A DNA stretch of 64,000 nt. It comes from Amycolatopsis methanolica 239. Its GTDB lineage: Bacteria; Actinomycetota; Actinomycetes; Mycobacteriales; Pseudonocardiaceae. The position numbers were made by a program, and so were the translations under genes. A model generated the notes under the pieces. That model was given only the letters and a program-made list of their open reading frames with translations, was not told the origin of the DNA and searched no databases. The DNA lies in contig NZ_CP009110.1 of NCBI RefSeq assembly GCF_000739085.1, positions 1,860,001 through 1,924,000 of the forward strand. Reading direction: 5' to 3'. Below are positions 27,076-36,193 of this stretch, piece after piece (within the stretch, counting starts at the first letter, position 1; every line of letters starts with the position of its first letter).

Positions 27076-28245
27076 ATGGATTTTGATCTGCCCGCGGAAA
27101 CCATTGCGCTGCAGCGGATGTGCCGCGATTTCGCCGCGAAGGAGATCGCGCCGTACGCAGCCGAGTGGTCCGAACGGTGCCACTTCCCGGCGCAGGTGTT
27201 CCGCAAGCTGGGCGAGCTGGGGCTGATGGGCATGCTCGTCGACGAGTCCTATGGCGGGGCGGACGCGGGGTTGGTGTCCTATGTGGCCGCAATGGAAGCG
27301 CTGGGCGAGGCGGACCAGTCGGTGGCATCGGCGTGGAACGCGCATTCCACGATCGCCACCCTGCCGCTGGCGCGTTTCGGGACCGAGGAACAGAAGAAGC
27401 GCTGGCTCGTCCCGCTCGCCACGGGCGAGAAGCTCGGTGCGTTCGGGTTGACCGAGCCCACCGCGGGTTCGGACGCCGCGGGTATCCGCACCACGGCTCG
27501 GCGCACCGAGGACGGCTGGGTGCTCAACGGCACCAAGATGTTCATCAGCAATGCCGGCACCGAGATGAGCCTCGGCGTGACCGTGCTGGCCGTCACCGGC
27601 ACCGACGACAACGGCAAGAAGCGGTACGGGACTTTCTTCGTACCGGACGGCACCGCCGGTTACGACAAGGGGCAGCCGCTGCGCAAGCTCGGATGGCACG
27701 CACTGGACACCCGCGAGCTCGTGTTCACCGACTGCTGGGTCCCGGAGGACCACCTGCTGGGGGAGGAGGGCAACGGGCTCCGGCAGTTCCTCGAGGTGCT
27801 GGACGCGGGACGGATCAGCGTCGCCGCGTTGTCACTGTCGCTCGCGCAGACCGCACTCGACCTCGCCGTCCGCCACGCGGGTGAGCGCGAGCAGTTCGGC
27901 CGTCCGCTCAACAGGTTCCAGGCCGTTGGGCACAAGCTCGCCGACATGGCAACGGAGGTCGAAGCCGCGCGCTGGCTGGTCTACCGCGCCGCGTGGCTGG
28001 GGGACCAAGGCCGCCCGTTCGCCAAAGCCGCGGCCATGGCGAAGCTGTACGCGTCCGAAGTGGCCAATCGCGCGGCCAGCGCGAGCGTGCAGATCCACGG
28101 CGGGTACGGGTTCATCCGCGAGTCCGCGATCTCGCGCTTCTACGCCGACGCGAAGATCCTGGAGATCGGCGAGGGCACCAGCGAGGTGCAGCGCAACGTC
28201 ATCGCCCGATCCCTCGTCCCGACCGGTAAGGAGATGCCGCGATGA
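27076..28245 (+). CDS. Acyl-CoA dehydrogenase
   Basis: A 389-aa flavoprotein of the acyl-CoA dehydrogenase family. It has FGLTEPTAGSDAAG (FAD/substrate loop), MFISNAGTEM, the QFGRPLNRFQAVGHKLADM helix and the C-terminal ILEIGEGTSEVQRN with catalytic Glu366 at the position used by short/medium-chain enzymes. It introduces a double bond between C2 and C3 of an acyl-CoA and passes electrons to ETF; a fused ETF is encoded at the right end of the window. Overlaps the enoyl-CoA hydratase start (ATGA). Confidence 0.93.
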   Translation: MDFDLPAETIALQRMCRDFAAKEIAPYAAEWSERCHFPAQVFRKLGELGLMGMLVDESYGGADAGLVSYVAAMEALGEADQSVASAWNAHSTIATLPLARFGTEEQKKRWLVPLATGEKLGAFGLTEPTAGSDAAGIRTTARRTEDGWVLNGTKMFISNAGTEMSLGVTVLAVTGTDDNGKKRYGTFFVPDGTAGYDKGQPLRKLGWHALDTRELVFTDCWVPEDHLLGEEGNGLRQFLEVLDAGRISVAALSLSLAQTALDLAVRHAGEREQFGRPLNRFQAVGHKLADMATEVEAARWLVYRAAWLGDQGRPFAKAAAMAKLYASEVANRAASASVQIHGGYGFIRESAISRFYADAKILEIGEGTSEVQRNVIARSLVPTGKEMPR

Positions 28246-29006
28246 GCGATGAGGTGCTGGTCGAGGAACAGGACCGGGTCCTGGTCATCACGATCAACCG
28301 CCCACGGGCCCGCAACGCCGTGAACGCGGCGGTCGCCACCGCCGTCAACGCGGCACTCGAACGACTGACCGAGCGCGATGACCTGCTCGCCGGTGTGCTG
28401 ACCGGTGCCGGGGACACGTTCTGCGCGGGGATGGATCTCAAGGCCTTCCTGCGGGGGGAGACCGTCTCGCTGCCCGGGCTGGGACTGGCGGGGCTGACCG
28501 AGCGACGTCTGACGAAGCCGATGATCGCCGCGGTCGAAGGCTACGCGCTCGCCGGCGGGTGCGAGCTTGCGCTGGCCTGTGACCTGATCGTCGCGGCGGA
28601 CAACGCCCAGTTCGGCATACCCGAGGTCAAACGCGGCCTCGTCGCCGCGGCGGGCGGGCTGCTGCGGCTGCCCACGCGCATGCCCTACCAGCTGGCCATG
28701 GAATACGCGCTCACCGGCGACCCGTTCGACGCGACCGTGGCGCACCGCCACGGCATGGTCAACCGGTTGACACAGCCGGGCCGGGCACTGACCGAGGCGA
28801 TGGCGCTCGCGCGCCGCATCACCGCCAATGCACCGCTGGCAGTGCGGGTGTCCAAGGCGGTCGTCAGCCGGGCACCCGGGTGGAGCGAGGAGGTGGCCTT
28901 CGAGCGCCAGCGGGAGCTGGTGCAGCCGGTCTTCGTCTCCGAGGACGCCCGGGAAGGTGCACGGGCGTTCGCGGAAAAGCGGGATCCGGTGTGGCGGGGT
29001 AAATGA
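28242..29006 (+). CDS. Enoyl-CoA hydratase/isomerase (crotonase family)
   Basis: A 254-aa crotonase. The first oxyanion segment GDTFCAGMDLKAF and the second region GYALAGGCELALACDL are present, followed by FGIPEVKRGLVAAAGG, where Glu in PEVKRG matches one of the two catalytic glutamates; the second catalytic Glu position appears to be Gly/Ala, so isomerase or other crotonase chemistry is possible. Third gene of the ADH-ACAD-ECH operon, consistent with a beta-oxidation-like step. Confidence 0.9.
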   Translation: MSDEVLVEEQDRVLVITINRPRARNAVNAAVATAVNAALERLTERDDLLAGVLTGAGDTFCAGMDLKAFLRGETVSLPGLGLAGLTERRLTKPMIAAVEGYALAGGCELALACDLIVAADNAQFGIPEVKRGLVAAAGGLLRLPTRMPYQLAMEYALTGDPFDATVAHRHGMVNRLTQPGRALTEAMALARRITANAPLAVRVSKAVVSRAPGWSEEVAFERQRELVQPVFVSEDAREGARAFAEKRDPVWRGK

Positions 29007-30711
29007 GACCTCCGCGGGCACAGGCAGAGCGAATCGCCGGCGCCTCGTCCCGCTGCTCGAATGCGCCGGCCAATTTCGTGAGAGCGCCGGGAAAGAGCGC
29101 CATGTGGGGTAGCGGGAAGCCGGCCGTTTCGTGAGCTCTGCCCGCATCGGGTGGCGGACGCGGCCGGCTTGCTGCTTGTGATCACCATTGGTGGTTTCGG
29201 TCCAGCACGGATCGAACGTCCCGCGCGCTGCGGCCGCGGAGGCGGGGTTGCGCACCACCCGCCACCGGCGGTCGTCCCGGATCATCCCGGCGAGCAGCCG
29301 TAGCCGGCCGCGCCCGCCAAGGCCAGGTGCTGATCGGCGCCGCGGTCGCGGATGTGCCGCTTTTCGTCGAGTGGCAACGACTGCGTCTCCTGCTCGACGT
29401 GCCAGGTCGTCCCGTCGTCGAGATCGTGGGCCAGGCGGGCGGGTAGCCCGTCATCGGTCAGGAGGCCCACCGAGAGGGCCTCCGGCTCGCGCTGGCGTCA
29501 TGCGAGGGCCTCTCCTCGATCTCAGGGGGTGAGGCCGCCAGGTTTCCCGATGTGTCTCCATGAAAACTGCCGGCAGGGCGCCTGGTTCCGGTGAGCGATC
29601 CGGTGGCGTCAGTCCTGTGGTGAGCGCTTTTCGGTCGCGGAGTGGGCGCGCTGTGCGCCTACTCGGGTTTCGTCGGTGGCTGCTCCGGTGTCGGACGGTT
29701 GCAGCCGCGAATAGCGGCGCTCGGCGGCCTGCTCGCTGGCTACCCCGAACGCTGGGGCCAGTGCCGCTCAGCTGGTGCCGTTCGAGCGGGGCGCGCTGAT
29801 CAGTTCCGGTCCCCGCGCGCTGCGCTCATTGCGCAGTGTGCGCAGTGCGGCGAGCAGTTGCTCGCACTCCGCGCACCGCCGGCTGCGGCGACGACCACGG
29901 CGCGAATGACGCCGGGGGGCGTGATCGGATCATCGTCCATACTGTCGTCCTACTGACGCCGACGCGTGCCGTGAGTTCGACCGGCTCTGACCCAGCAGTG
30001 GTCCGGTAGCGCGCCGGGGACCTGGTCGAGGCCCGCGATGCCCATGGACGCCTGCCGCGCCGGCACAGGGGTCGTGGTCTGTTTCGACCTGCGCGGCGTG
30101 GCGCCCGCTGCCCGCCGGCGACGACGTCCGGATGCAGGTCTCCGACCATCCGCGCGGCGGGTTCTCCCGCCAGCTGTTCCTCGGCGACAACCTGGACATC
30201 GACAACATCCGGACGTCACGCGGTCAGCACAAGCGTTCACTGGATCCTCGCAGAGGCGCGTTCGATCCCAGACCGACAACCGAGCAGGGCCCAAGATCGG
30301 ATCCAGCAGCTGGAACGGGCCCGCGCCCGAACCTTCACGGCTGCGCGCCACCGGCCGCGTACTCGCCTGCGTCGAACGCATCCTCGGAACCGAGGTCGCA
30401 CGCTGCTCCGCCCGCCGCTCGCGGGCGGGCAGCACCCTGTCGTGCCGCACTGCGGGTCGACAGTGGGGCGGCATCCTCCACAGGGACGTACCGAAGCCGA
30501 CGCGGACCGGGGGACGCTGTCGAGCCGCTTGTCGGCATCGAGCGGACCAGCGCGCGGTTCCCGCGGCGAAGATCTTGCTACGGGGAGACTTCCGCGAGTG
30601 CGGGTGTCCATCCGCGCCTTGAACTGTCGTTTTCCTTGCCGTGCGCAAGCAGCTCGGCTTTCCGGACGGGCCTGGGACCGGCCGGTACGACCGGCGGGGC
30701 CTTGGCGCTGC
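29007..30711. other. 1.7-kb stretch without an intact gene
   Basis: No frame on either strand gives a convincing protein. Minus-strand 29182-29470 reads GLLTDDGLPARLAHDL and TTWHVEQETQSLPLDE, which looks like a decayed coding piece of an unidentified protein; near 29960 the minus strand has ELTARVGVSRTTVW, an HTH-like scrap. Remaining frames are Arg/Pro/Ala-rich noise. Probably a graveyard of lost genes between two intact loci. Confidence 0.5.
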
Positions 30712-31713
30712 TCACAGCTGATGCCTGATCGGGACGACGGTCCGGCGGATATCCCTGCCGACTGGGTCTGCTGTATACGCCGCGATCTCGTGTTCGAGGC
30801 GCATCGGCGCGTGGTCGCGGTCGACCTCCTCGACCCGGCGACCGCGCGCCCGCGCGATCGAGCCGAGGCGGCGGCCGACCTCGTACAACGCGGAGCCGAC
30901 GAGTTCCTGCGTGCTGATCTCGAACGGCGCTCCCGGTCCGAACGGCGCCAGCATCTCGCCTAGCACGTCGGTGGCGAGCGGCAATAGTTCCTGCGTGCGT
31001 TCAGTGACGATCGCCCAGTTCGTGTCGTCGGCCGCGACGTGCCGCCGGCAGGTGAACGTTCCCCAGGCGACGTGACGGCGTTCATCGGTCGCGATGTGCC
31101 CGATGATCCGTTGCAGGCCGGTGAAGATCCCACGGTTCCGGCAGATCCGTGCCCATGCGGTGTAGCAGGTCAGCACGAAGAAGCCTTCGACGAGGTGATT
31201 GTGGGCCACCGAGGCGCGGATCTGGGCGGCGGGCGAGTGGTCGTCGGCGAGTGTGTACAGCGTCCACGAGAGCTCCTCGAGGAGGATCCGGCGGTGGCGG
31301 TCTCGACTCGCGATGAACCGGGGCAGGTCGTCACCCATCCCGAGCGCGCCGAACCACGCACGTAGCGCCTGCGCGTGCTTGGCCTCCTCGAACACGAGCT
31401 GTGTCAGGTAGGCGTCGTCGTGCGGCCTGCCCTCGGTGGCTATCGCCGCTACCAGCGGCTGCAGGTCCTGCAGCACCGACTCGCCGGCGGCCATGAGGCT
31501 GGCGATGAGTACGCAGGTCAGGCGTCGTTCCTCGGGGGTCAGTGCCGCGAAGTCGGCCTCGTCCTGAGTGAGGTCGACGTCGTCGGGGTTCCAGAAGTTC
31601 GCGTTGCCGTCGCGGAACAGTTTCCGCGGGACAGTATCGGGCCGGCGCCCCGTATCGGTGACTCCGCCGAGCTCGTGGTGGTGGCCGGGCTCGATATCGC
31701 GGGTGACGGACAT
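30712..31713 (-). CDS. R2-like diiron/Mn-Fe oxidase
   Basis: A 333-aa ferritin-like protein of the ribonucleotide-reductase R2/R2lox group. The six metal ligands are in place: Glu78, Glu110 and His113 (FEEAKH), Glu176 (HLVEGFF), Glu211 and His214 (DERRH). R2lox proteins (Mycobacterium Rv0233) carry a Val-Tyr ether cross-link at positions that by spacing correspond here to Leu81 and His171, so this crosslink seems impossible. It is not a class I R2 either: the usual C-terminal R1-docking tail is absent. ATG 31713 (MSVTRDIE) is preferred to the far upstream GTG. Sits 111 bp downstream of a histidine kinase on the same strand. Confidence 0.8.
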   Translation of the reverse strand: MSVTRDIEPGHHHELGGVTDTGRRPDTVPRKLFRDGNANFWNPDDVDLTQDEADFAALTPEERRLTCVLIASLMAAGESVLQDLQPLVAAIATEGRPHDDAYLTQLVFEEAKHAQALRAWFGALGMGDDLPRFIASRDRHRRILLEELSWTLYTLADDHSPAAQIRASVAHNHLVEGFFVLTCYTAWARICRNRGIFTGLQRIIGHIATDERRHVAWGTFTCRRHVAADDTNWAIVTERTQELLPLATDVLGEMLAPFGPGAPFEISTQELVGSALYEVGRRLGSIARARGRRVEEVDRDHAPMRLEHEIAAYTADPVGRDIRRTVVPIRHQL

Positions 31714-31824
31714 GACCACTCCAGGTGTTCGGGAACCGGCGCCGCAAGGATCACCCGGCCGGTCCGGTGCCGGAATGGTCCGCGCGGGCCACGGCTGGCC
31801 CGCGCGGGCCAACTTCCGGATCAC

Positions 31825-33102
31825 TCAGTCCACCGGGACCTCGACCTCGGCGACCAGGCCACCGCCCGGCCGGTTCCGGAACCCGACACGGCCGCCGAGT
31901 GCCTGCACGATCTGCTCGACGATCCAGAGGCCGAGCCCGGCCGTGCCGCGATTCGACCCGGCCGCGGTGAACTTGCCGGTCAGTTTCGCGAGGCTGCTCG
32001 CGTCCACACCGGAGCCGTGATCGAGGACCCGCAGCAGGAGCCTGCCGGCGGTGACTTCGGCCTCGACGTCGACGGGCTTGCCTTCGCCGTGACGGGCGGC
32101 GTTCTCGAGCAGGTTCGTGAGCACACGGCGGAACCGCTGAGGGTCCGTGGTGACCGTCAGCGCATCGTCGAAGTGCAAGCGCAGCCGTGGTGGCTGGATT
32201 CCGGCCGCGTCTGCGGAGGCGAGGACCAAGGACCGCAGCTCCACCGGCCGGGACCGGCCGGTGCCGAACGCCGGGCGGCGGCTCGCCGCGACGTCACCCA
32301 GTGCATCGAGCATGTCGGAGAGGTGGTTCGCGTGCTCGGCGATCAGCCGGCTGCCCGTTGCGCGGTCGGCCAGAGCGAGCGTGGCGTCCGTGGCGAGCCC
32401 CCGGGCCAGCGCGCGCAGCGAGATCACCGGGGTGCGGAATTCGTGCAGCAGGACAGCGAGGCCGTCCTGCTGGGACTGGTACGACTCGAGGAGCCGCCGC
32501 CGTAGGTCGCGTTCCTCCTCGGCCGCGGTGTGCTCGGCCATTGCCTCGACCCGGGCCGCGAACCCGGCTTCGCGTTCGCGTTCGACCAGCCGGGACAGGC
32601 TCGCGCCGAGGAGGCCGGTGAGCAGGAGGTAGCCCGCCCACCAGAGGCCCTGGAGCCAGCGCTCCTGCCCCGGTGTGAATCCCGGGTCGACCAGCAGCGC
32701 CACGGCCAGATAGGCGACGCCGAGTCCGAGGGCGAGTGCCACGGTCGGACCGAGCGGCAAGCGGATGGCCGCGGCGGTGACGACGAGCAACAGGATCGCT
32801 ACTCCGGGGCTGGTCGCCGCGCCGGTCACGGCGACCGTGAGCAGAGTGAAGGTCGAGTCGAGCACCGTGAGCAGCCAGGCCGCCGGCCAGGTGTGGAGCT
32901 CCCAGCGCGGATTCGCCGCGACGACGACCGCGTACCCGGACGCGATGGAAAGGGTCACGACGGCCCAGGGAAGGTGCCGCCGGACGTCGTCGCCACCGAA
33001 GAGGAGCAGCAGGGCCATCGACAGCGCGACCGCGAGCCGCACGGTGACCATTACCCGGGCGACCGGCAGCGCGCCCGGTACGGGTTGCCCGTCGGCCGCC
33101 AT
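31825..33102 (-). CDS. Sensor histidine kinase
   Basis: A 425-aa membrane sensor kinase. The first 170 residues contain about five to six hydrophobic helices with very short loops, suggesting sensing within the membrane; a short coiled linker (EREREAGFAARVEAMAEHT) leads to the H box LLHEFRTP (His220), then N box NLLENAARHG, G1 DHGSGV and G2 GLGLWIVEQ. Divergent from the response regulator with only 73 bp between starts, a typical pair. It may control the R2-like gene or the mce operon next door. Confidence 0.9.
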   Translation of the reverse strand: MAADGQPVPGALPVARVMVTVRLAVALSMALLLLFGGDDVRRHLPWAVVTLSIASGYAVVVAANPRWELHTWPAAWLLTVLDSTFTLLTVAVTGAATSPGVAILLLVVTAAAIRLPLGPTVALALGLGVAYLAVALLVDPGFTPGQERWLQGLWWAGYLLLTGLLGASLSRLVEREREAGFAARVEAMAEHTAAEEERDLRRRLLESYQSQQDGLAVLLHEFRTPVISLRALARGLATDATLALADRATGSRLIAEHANHLSDMLDALGDVAASRRPAFGTGRSRPVELRSLVLASADAAGIQPPRLRLHFDDALTVTTDPQRFRRVLTNLLENAARHGEGKPVDVEAEVTAGRLLLRVLDHGSGVDASSLAKLTGKFTAAGSNRGTAGLGLWIVEQIVQALGGRVGFRNRPGGGLVAEVEVPVD

Positions 33103-33175
33103 GCCGCCCTCCTTAGGACTCGCTGTGATCGCCGCGGTCGGCTCGGTGGCGGAACGTAGCTGCCATACTAGGCCG

Positions 33176-33847
33176 GTGACTGATCGCCGTCTGGTGGTCG
33201 TGGACGTGGACGATCACGACCTGTTCGCCAGAGGGTTGGCGTTGCTGCTGACGACCAACGCCGGTGATCGTTTCGAGGTGGGTGGAACCACCACTCACGT
33301 CGAGGAGGCGCCCGCGCTTGTCGAGTCCTGCGCGGCCGATCTTGCCCTCGTCGATCTGGCGATGCCGCCCCTCGGCGGAGCGGCCGCGATCCGCCAGATC
33401 AAGCGGCGCCACCCGGCCACCCGTGTGCTCGCGCTGTCCGGGTCGGACGATCTGGAACTTGCCGAGCAGGCTCTGCGCGCCGGAGCGGACGGCTATCTCA
33501 CCAAGTCGGCCGACCCGGAGGTCCTCGTCGCGCCGTTGCTGACGGTTGCCGCCGGTTTCCGCGTCCTCGAAGGCGAGCTGCTCGACGTGTTGCTGACCAC
33601 GGCCCGCAAACCGCCGGAAGCACTGCTGGACGCGCTCGATTCCCAGGATCTGCGGCTGTGGGCGCTGCTCGCCCGCGGCTTGGAGACCCAGGACATCGCC
33701 AACCGGATGCTGGTCTCCGAGCGCACGGCCAAGCGCATGGTCGCCTCGTTGCTGAACAGGATCGGCGCGGCCAATCGGGTCGAGGCCGCCGGGCTGGCCG
33801 GCGCCTACGGTCTGCTCGACCAGAGCCCCGGAGAATGTCCACAGTAG
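33176..33847 (+). CDS. LuxR/NarL-family response regulator
   Basis: A 223-aa regulator. Receiver domain: acidic pair Asp12-Asp13 (VDDHDLF), phospho-acceptor Asp60 (ALVDLAMPP), Ser/Thr switch in LALSGS, Lys110 (YLTKSADP). C-terminal helix-turn-helix: LETQDIANRMLVSERTAKRM, then LNRIGAANRVEAA. The GTG at 33176 is the family start; a -10-like CATACT ends 6 nt before it, so the mRNA may be leaderless. An open frame running back into the kinase promoter is rejected. Partner of the divergent kinase. Confidence 0.9.
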   Translation: MTDRRLVVVDVDDHDLFARGLALLLTTNAGDRFEVGGTTTHVEEAPALVESCAADLALVDLAMPPLGGAAAIRQIKRRHPATRVLALSGSDDLELAEQALRAGADGYLTKSADPEVLVAPLLTVAAGFRVLEGELLDVLLTTARKPPEALLDALDSQDLRLWALLARGLETQDIANRMLVSERTAKRMVASLLNRIGAANRVEAAGLAGAYGLLDQSPGECPQ

Positions 33848-34054
33848 AGGTTCGTCCTGGCGCGGTGACGTCGCGCCGACAACGTTGACAGTGCCCCGTG
33901 GTCCGCGGGTCGTTGCTACCCCAACGAGGCACCCTTTTGCCACCAGGTGGTGATGCGCGCCCGGTTCCGTGCGCCGCATCATTACCGACCATCACAGTCC
34001 CGCGACGCGGCCCGGCCGGAATGACGGTCATGCCCGGAGAAGGAGTTGGCTGGA

Positions 34055-34489
34055 ATGGTGAGCCGATCGCGAGTCGGGCCGGATGCCCGGGCCGGCACCC
34101 GGCTGACGGTGTCCCAGGGAATCGACACCAAGGCGTTCGGTCGAGGTGTCTGGCGCGGTTTCGTGATTTTGGTGATCGGCGCCCTCCTGCAGCCGATTGC
34201 TGCGGCTGTCGCACCCCTGGCCGGTGCGAGTTTCCTGCTGATCACCGCAGCCGTAGCGTTTGCTTTCGCCGGCTTTCGCACGGGCGACACGAACCACCCG
34301 ATCTTTCAGGGTGCCGTGACCGCGGTCGGTAGTTACGGTCTCGTGCTGCCACTGGTTTTCATTGTCTCGCTGTCGGTCGAACCGCCGCAGGTGGTGGCTA
34401 CGACTGTGATCGCCGTCGCCGCCGGTGGGCTGGCCGGCCTCACCGGCCACGTCGTTCGCGCTCGCGGTAAGCGAGGCGGAAAGATATGA
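34055..34489 (+). CDS. Small multi-pass membrane protein heading the mce operon
   Basis: A 144-aa protein with four hydrophobic segments (about 34-52, 55-73, 88-107, 113-131) and a basic C terminus (ARGKRGGK). I do not recognise a named family. ATG 34055 follows AAGGAG by 11 nt; TTG 34046 and GTG 34058 are alternatives. The stop overlaps yrbEA (ATGA), so it belongs to the mce operon. The 207-bp region upstream is the only gap large enough for the mce promoter (TTGACA at 33885 is a weak candidate). Confidence 0.7.
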   Translation: MVSRSRVGPDARAGTRLTVSQGIDTKAFGRGVWRGFVILVIGALLQPIAAAVAPLAGASFLLITAAVAFAFAGFRTGDTNHPIFQGAVTAVGSYGLVLPLVFIVSLSVEPPQVVATTVIAVAAGGLAGLTGHVVRARGKRGGKI

Positions 34490-35304
34490 CAGCAACAAAA
34501 CCCGCTCCCGCCCGACGGTTCAGCGCCAGTGTGCAGCGGCCACTGGTCGAAGCCGGCGAGATCGTCCAGCTGCTCACACGCGTGCTCTGGCTCGCGGTCC
34601 GCCACCCATTCGGCTACTGGGGCGAAGTCCGCGACCTCATGTTCGAGACGTTGCGCCGGTGCTGGCTGCCGGTCATTATTTCCACGACCGCGCTCGGTTT
34701 CGCCGGCCCGGGAATGCAGGGCGGCAGCCTCTACAGTGTTCTCGGCATTCCCGACCGCCTCGGATCCTTCCTGTTGATGGCGAGTGTCCGCGAATTCGCG
34801 CCGTGGATCGATGCGATGATCGTCGCTGGGGTGATGGGCACGGCCATCGCCGCCGACCTCGGCGCGCGGCGGATCCGCGAGGAGATCGACGCTATGGAGG
34901 TCCTCGGGGTCGACCCCGTCCGGACACTCGTGCTTCCCCGAATCGTCGCGGTCACCCTGATGACCGGCTTGCTCGAGGTGTTCGCGTTGGTATGTGGCGT
35001 GATCGGCGGATACATTGCGGCCGTGCCGATCTTCGGCGCCACCGGTGCGGCCTTCATCGGGAACTTCTGGTCCAACGCGACCACCACGGACATGTGGGGC
35101 AGCATCGTGAAGACCCTCGCGTTCGGATTGATCCTGTCGGTCGTCTGCTGTTACAAGGGGTTGAACGCCCAGGGCGGTCCGATCGGCGTCGGCCGCGCCG
35201 TCAACCAGGCGGTGGTCATCTCGTTTGCCTCGATCTGGATCTTCAACTACGTCTACACGTCCGCGCTCCTCGGACTGAACCCCGACATGCAGGTCTTCAA
35301 GTGA
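34486..35304 (+). CDS. yrbEA: YrbE/MlaE-type ABC permease A
   Basis: A 272-aa integral membrane permease of the Mce lipid importer. The MlaE signature is clear: IREEIDAMEVLGVDPVRTLV in the cytoplasmic loop (about 130-148), flanked by hydrophobic helices, with KGLNAQGGPIGVGRAVNQAV near the C terminus. It forms a heterodimer with the next gene product and is powered by MceG, moving lipids or sterols inward through the Mce protein tunnel. Confidence 0.94.
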   Translation: MTATKPAPARRFSASVQRPLVEAGEIVQLLTRVLWLAVRHPFGYWGEVRDLMFETLRRCWLPVIISTTALGFAGPGMQGGSLYSVLGIPDRLGSFLLMASVREFAPWIDAMIVAGVMGTAIAADLGARRIREEIDAMEVLGVDPVRTLVLPRIVAVTLMTGLLEVFALVCGVIGGYIAAVPIFGATGAAFIGNFWSNATTTDMWGSIVKTLAFGLILSVVCCYKGLNAQGGPIGVGRAVNQAVVISFASIWIFNYVYTSALLGLNPDMQVFK

Positions 35305-35314
35305 GGGATGAGGA

Positions 35315-36181
35315 ATGAGCGGAACCGTTCGGCGCGAGCCCGGGGCAACACCGCCGGGCCGGACGAAGACACCTGACGTCGTCATCACGTTCGGCGGGAT
35401 GGCGGGGAAGCTGCGCGACGCCGTGGCGGTCGGCGGTGACATCATGAAGTTCGCCGGCCGCACGGTGCGCAGCCTGCCGGATCTGCGGCACCACGTCACG
35501 GAAGTGTTCGCCCAGGCTGGAATCCTGATCCTGTCGAGCGGCATCATCGTCTGGCTGATGCAGTTCGTCGTCGGCACGATGTGTGCGACTGAGGCCAGCT
35601 ACACCCTGAAGCAGGTCGGCGCCCCGATCTATTCCGCGGTGTTCAACGACGTCTGCGGTCTTCGTGAGATGTCGGTTTACATGTGGGCGTACATCTTCGC
35701 GGCGAAGGTGGGTTGCGGGCTGGTCGCGGAAATCGGCTCGATGCGCATCGCCGAAGAGATCGACGCGCTGGAAGTCCTGGGCATCAAGTCGCGCAGCTAC
35801 CTCGTCGGGACCCGGATCGCGGCCGCCTGGATCTGCATGCCTTTCCTGTACATCGTCGGGCTCGGCCTGATGTTCATCTCGATGCACCTGGTCACGGTCT
35901 ACCAACTGGGCACCGTGTCCAGTGGTGGGTATTCCTTCGTCTTCTGGTTGTTCCAGAACCCGTACGACCTGATGGCCGCGATGTCGAAGATGATCGCGAT
36001 GGGCACGATCATCATCTTCGTCGGTTGTTACTACGGATACAACGCCGCCGGCGGTCCGGTAGGGGTCGGGAGTAACACGGCGAAATCGATGATGCTCAAC
36101 ATGGTGCTCATCCACGTCGTCGGGTTGCTCGGCACGTGGTTCTTCTGGGGCTCCTACCCGAACATGCCGATCGGTAACTGA
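35315..36181 (+). CDS. yrbEB: YrbE/MlaE-type ABC permease B
   Basis: A 288-aa partner permease. MRIAEEIDALEVLGIKSRSY is the MlaE loop motif and YYGYNAAGGPVGVGSNTAKS is the matching C-terminal segment; five to six membrane helices. It lies 10 bp after yrbEA with the ribosome site GAGGGATGAGG. A 35-residue soluble N-terminal extension rich in Pro/Thr/Arg precedes the first helix. Confidence 0.94.
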   Translation: MSGTVRREPGATPPGRTKTPDVVITFGGMAGKLRDAVAVGGDIMKFAGRTVRSLPDLRHHVTEVFAQAGILILSSGIIVWLMQFVVGTMCATEASYTLKQVGAPIYSAVFNDVCGLREMSVYMWAYIFAAKVGCGLVAEIGSMRIAEEIDALEVLGIKSRSYLVGTRIAAAWICMPFLYIVGLGLMFISMHLVTVYQLGTVSSGGYSFVFWLFQNPYDLMAAMSKMIAMGTIIIFVGCYYGYNAAGGPVGVGSNTAKSMMLNMVLIHVVGLLGTWFFWGSYPNMPIGN

Positions 36182-36193
36182 CAAGGAGAACTC

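Noticed and set aside
30130-30235. Plus-strand reading RMQVSDHPRGGFSRQLF as a CocE-type hydrolase tail
   Set aside because: Similarity too weak and confined to a few residues, with no surrounding coding sequence.
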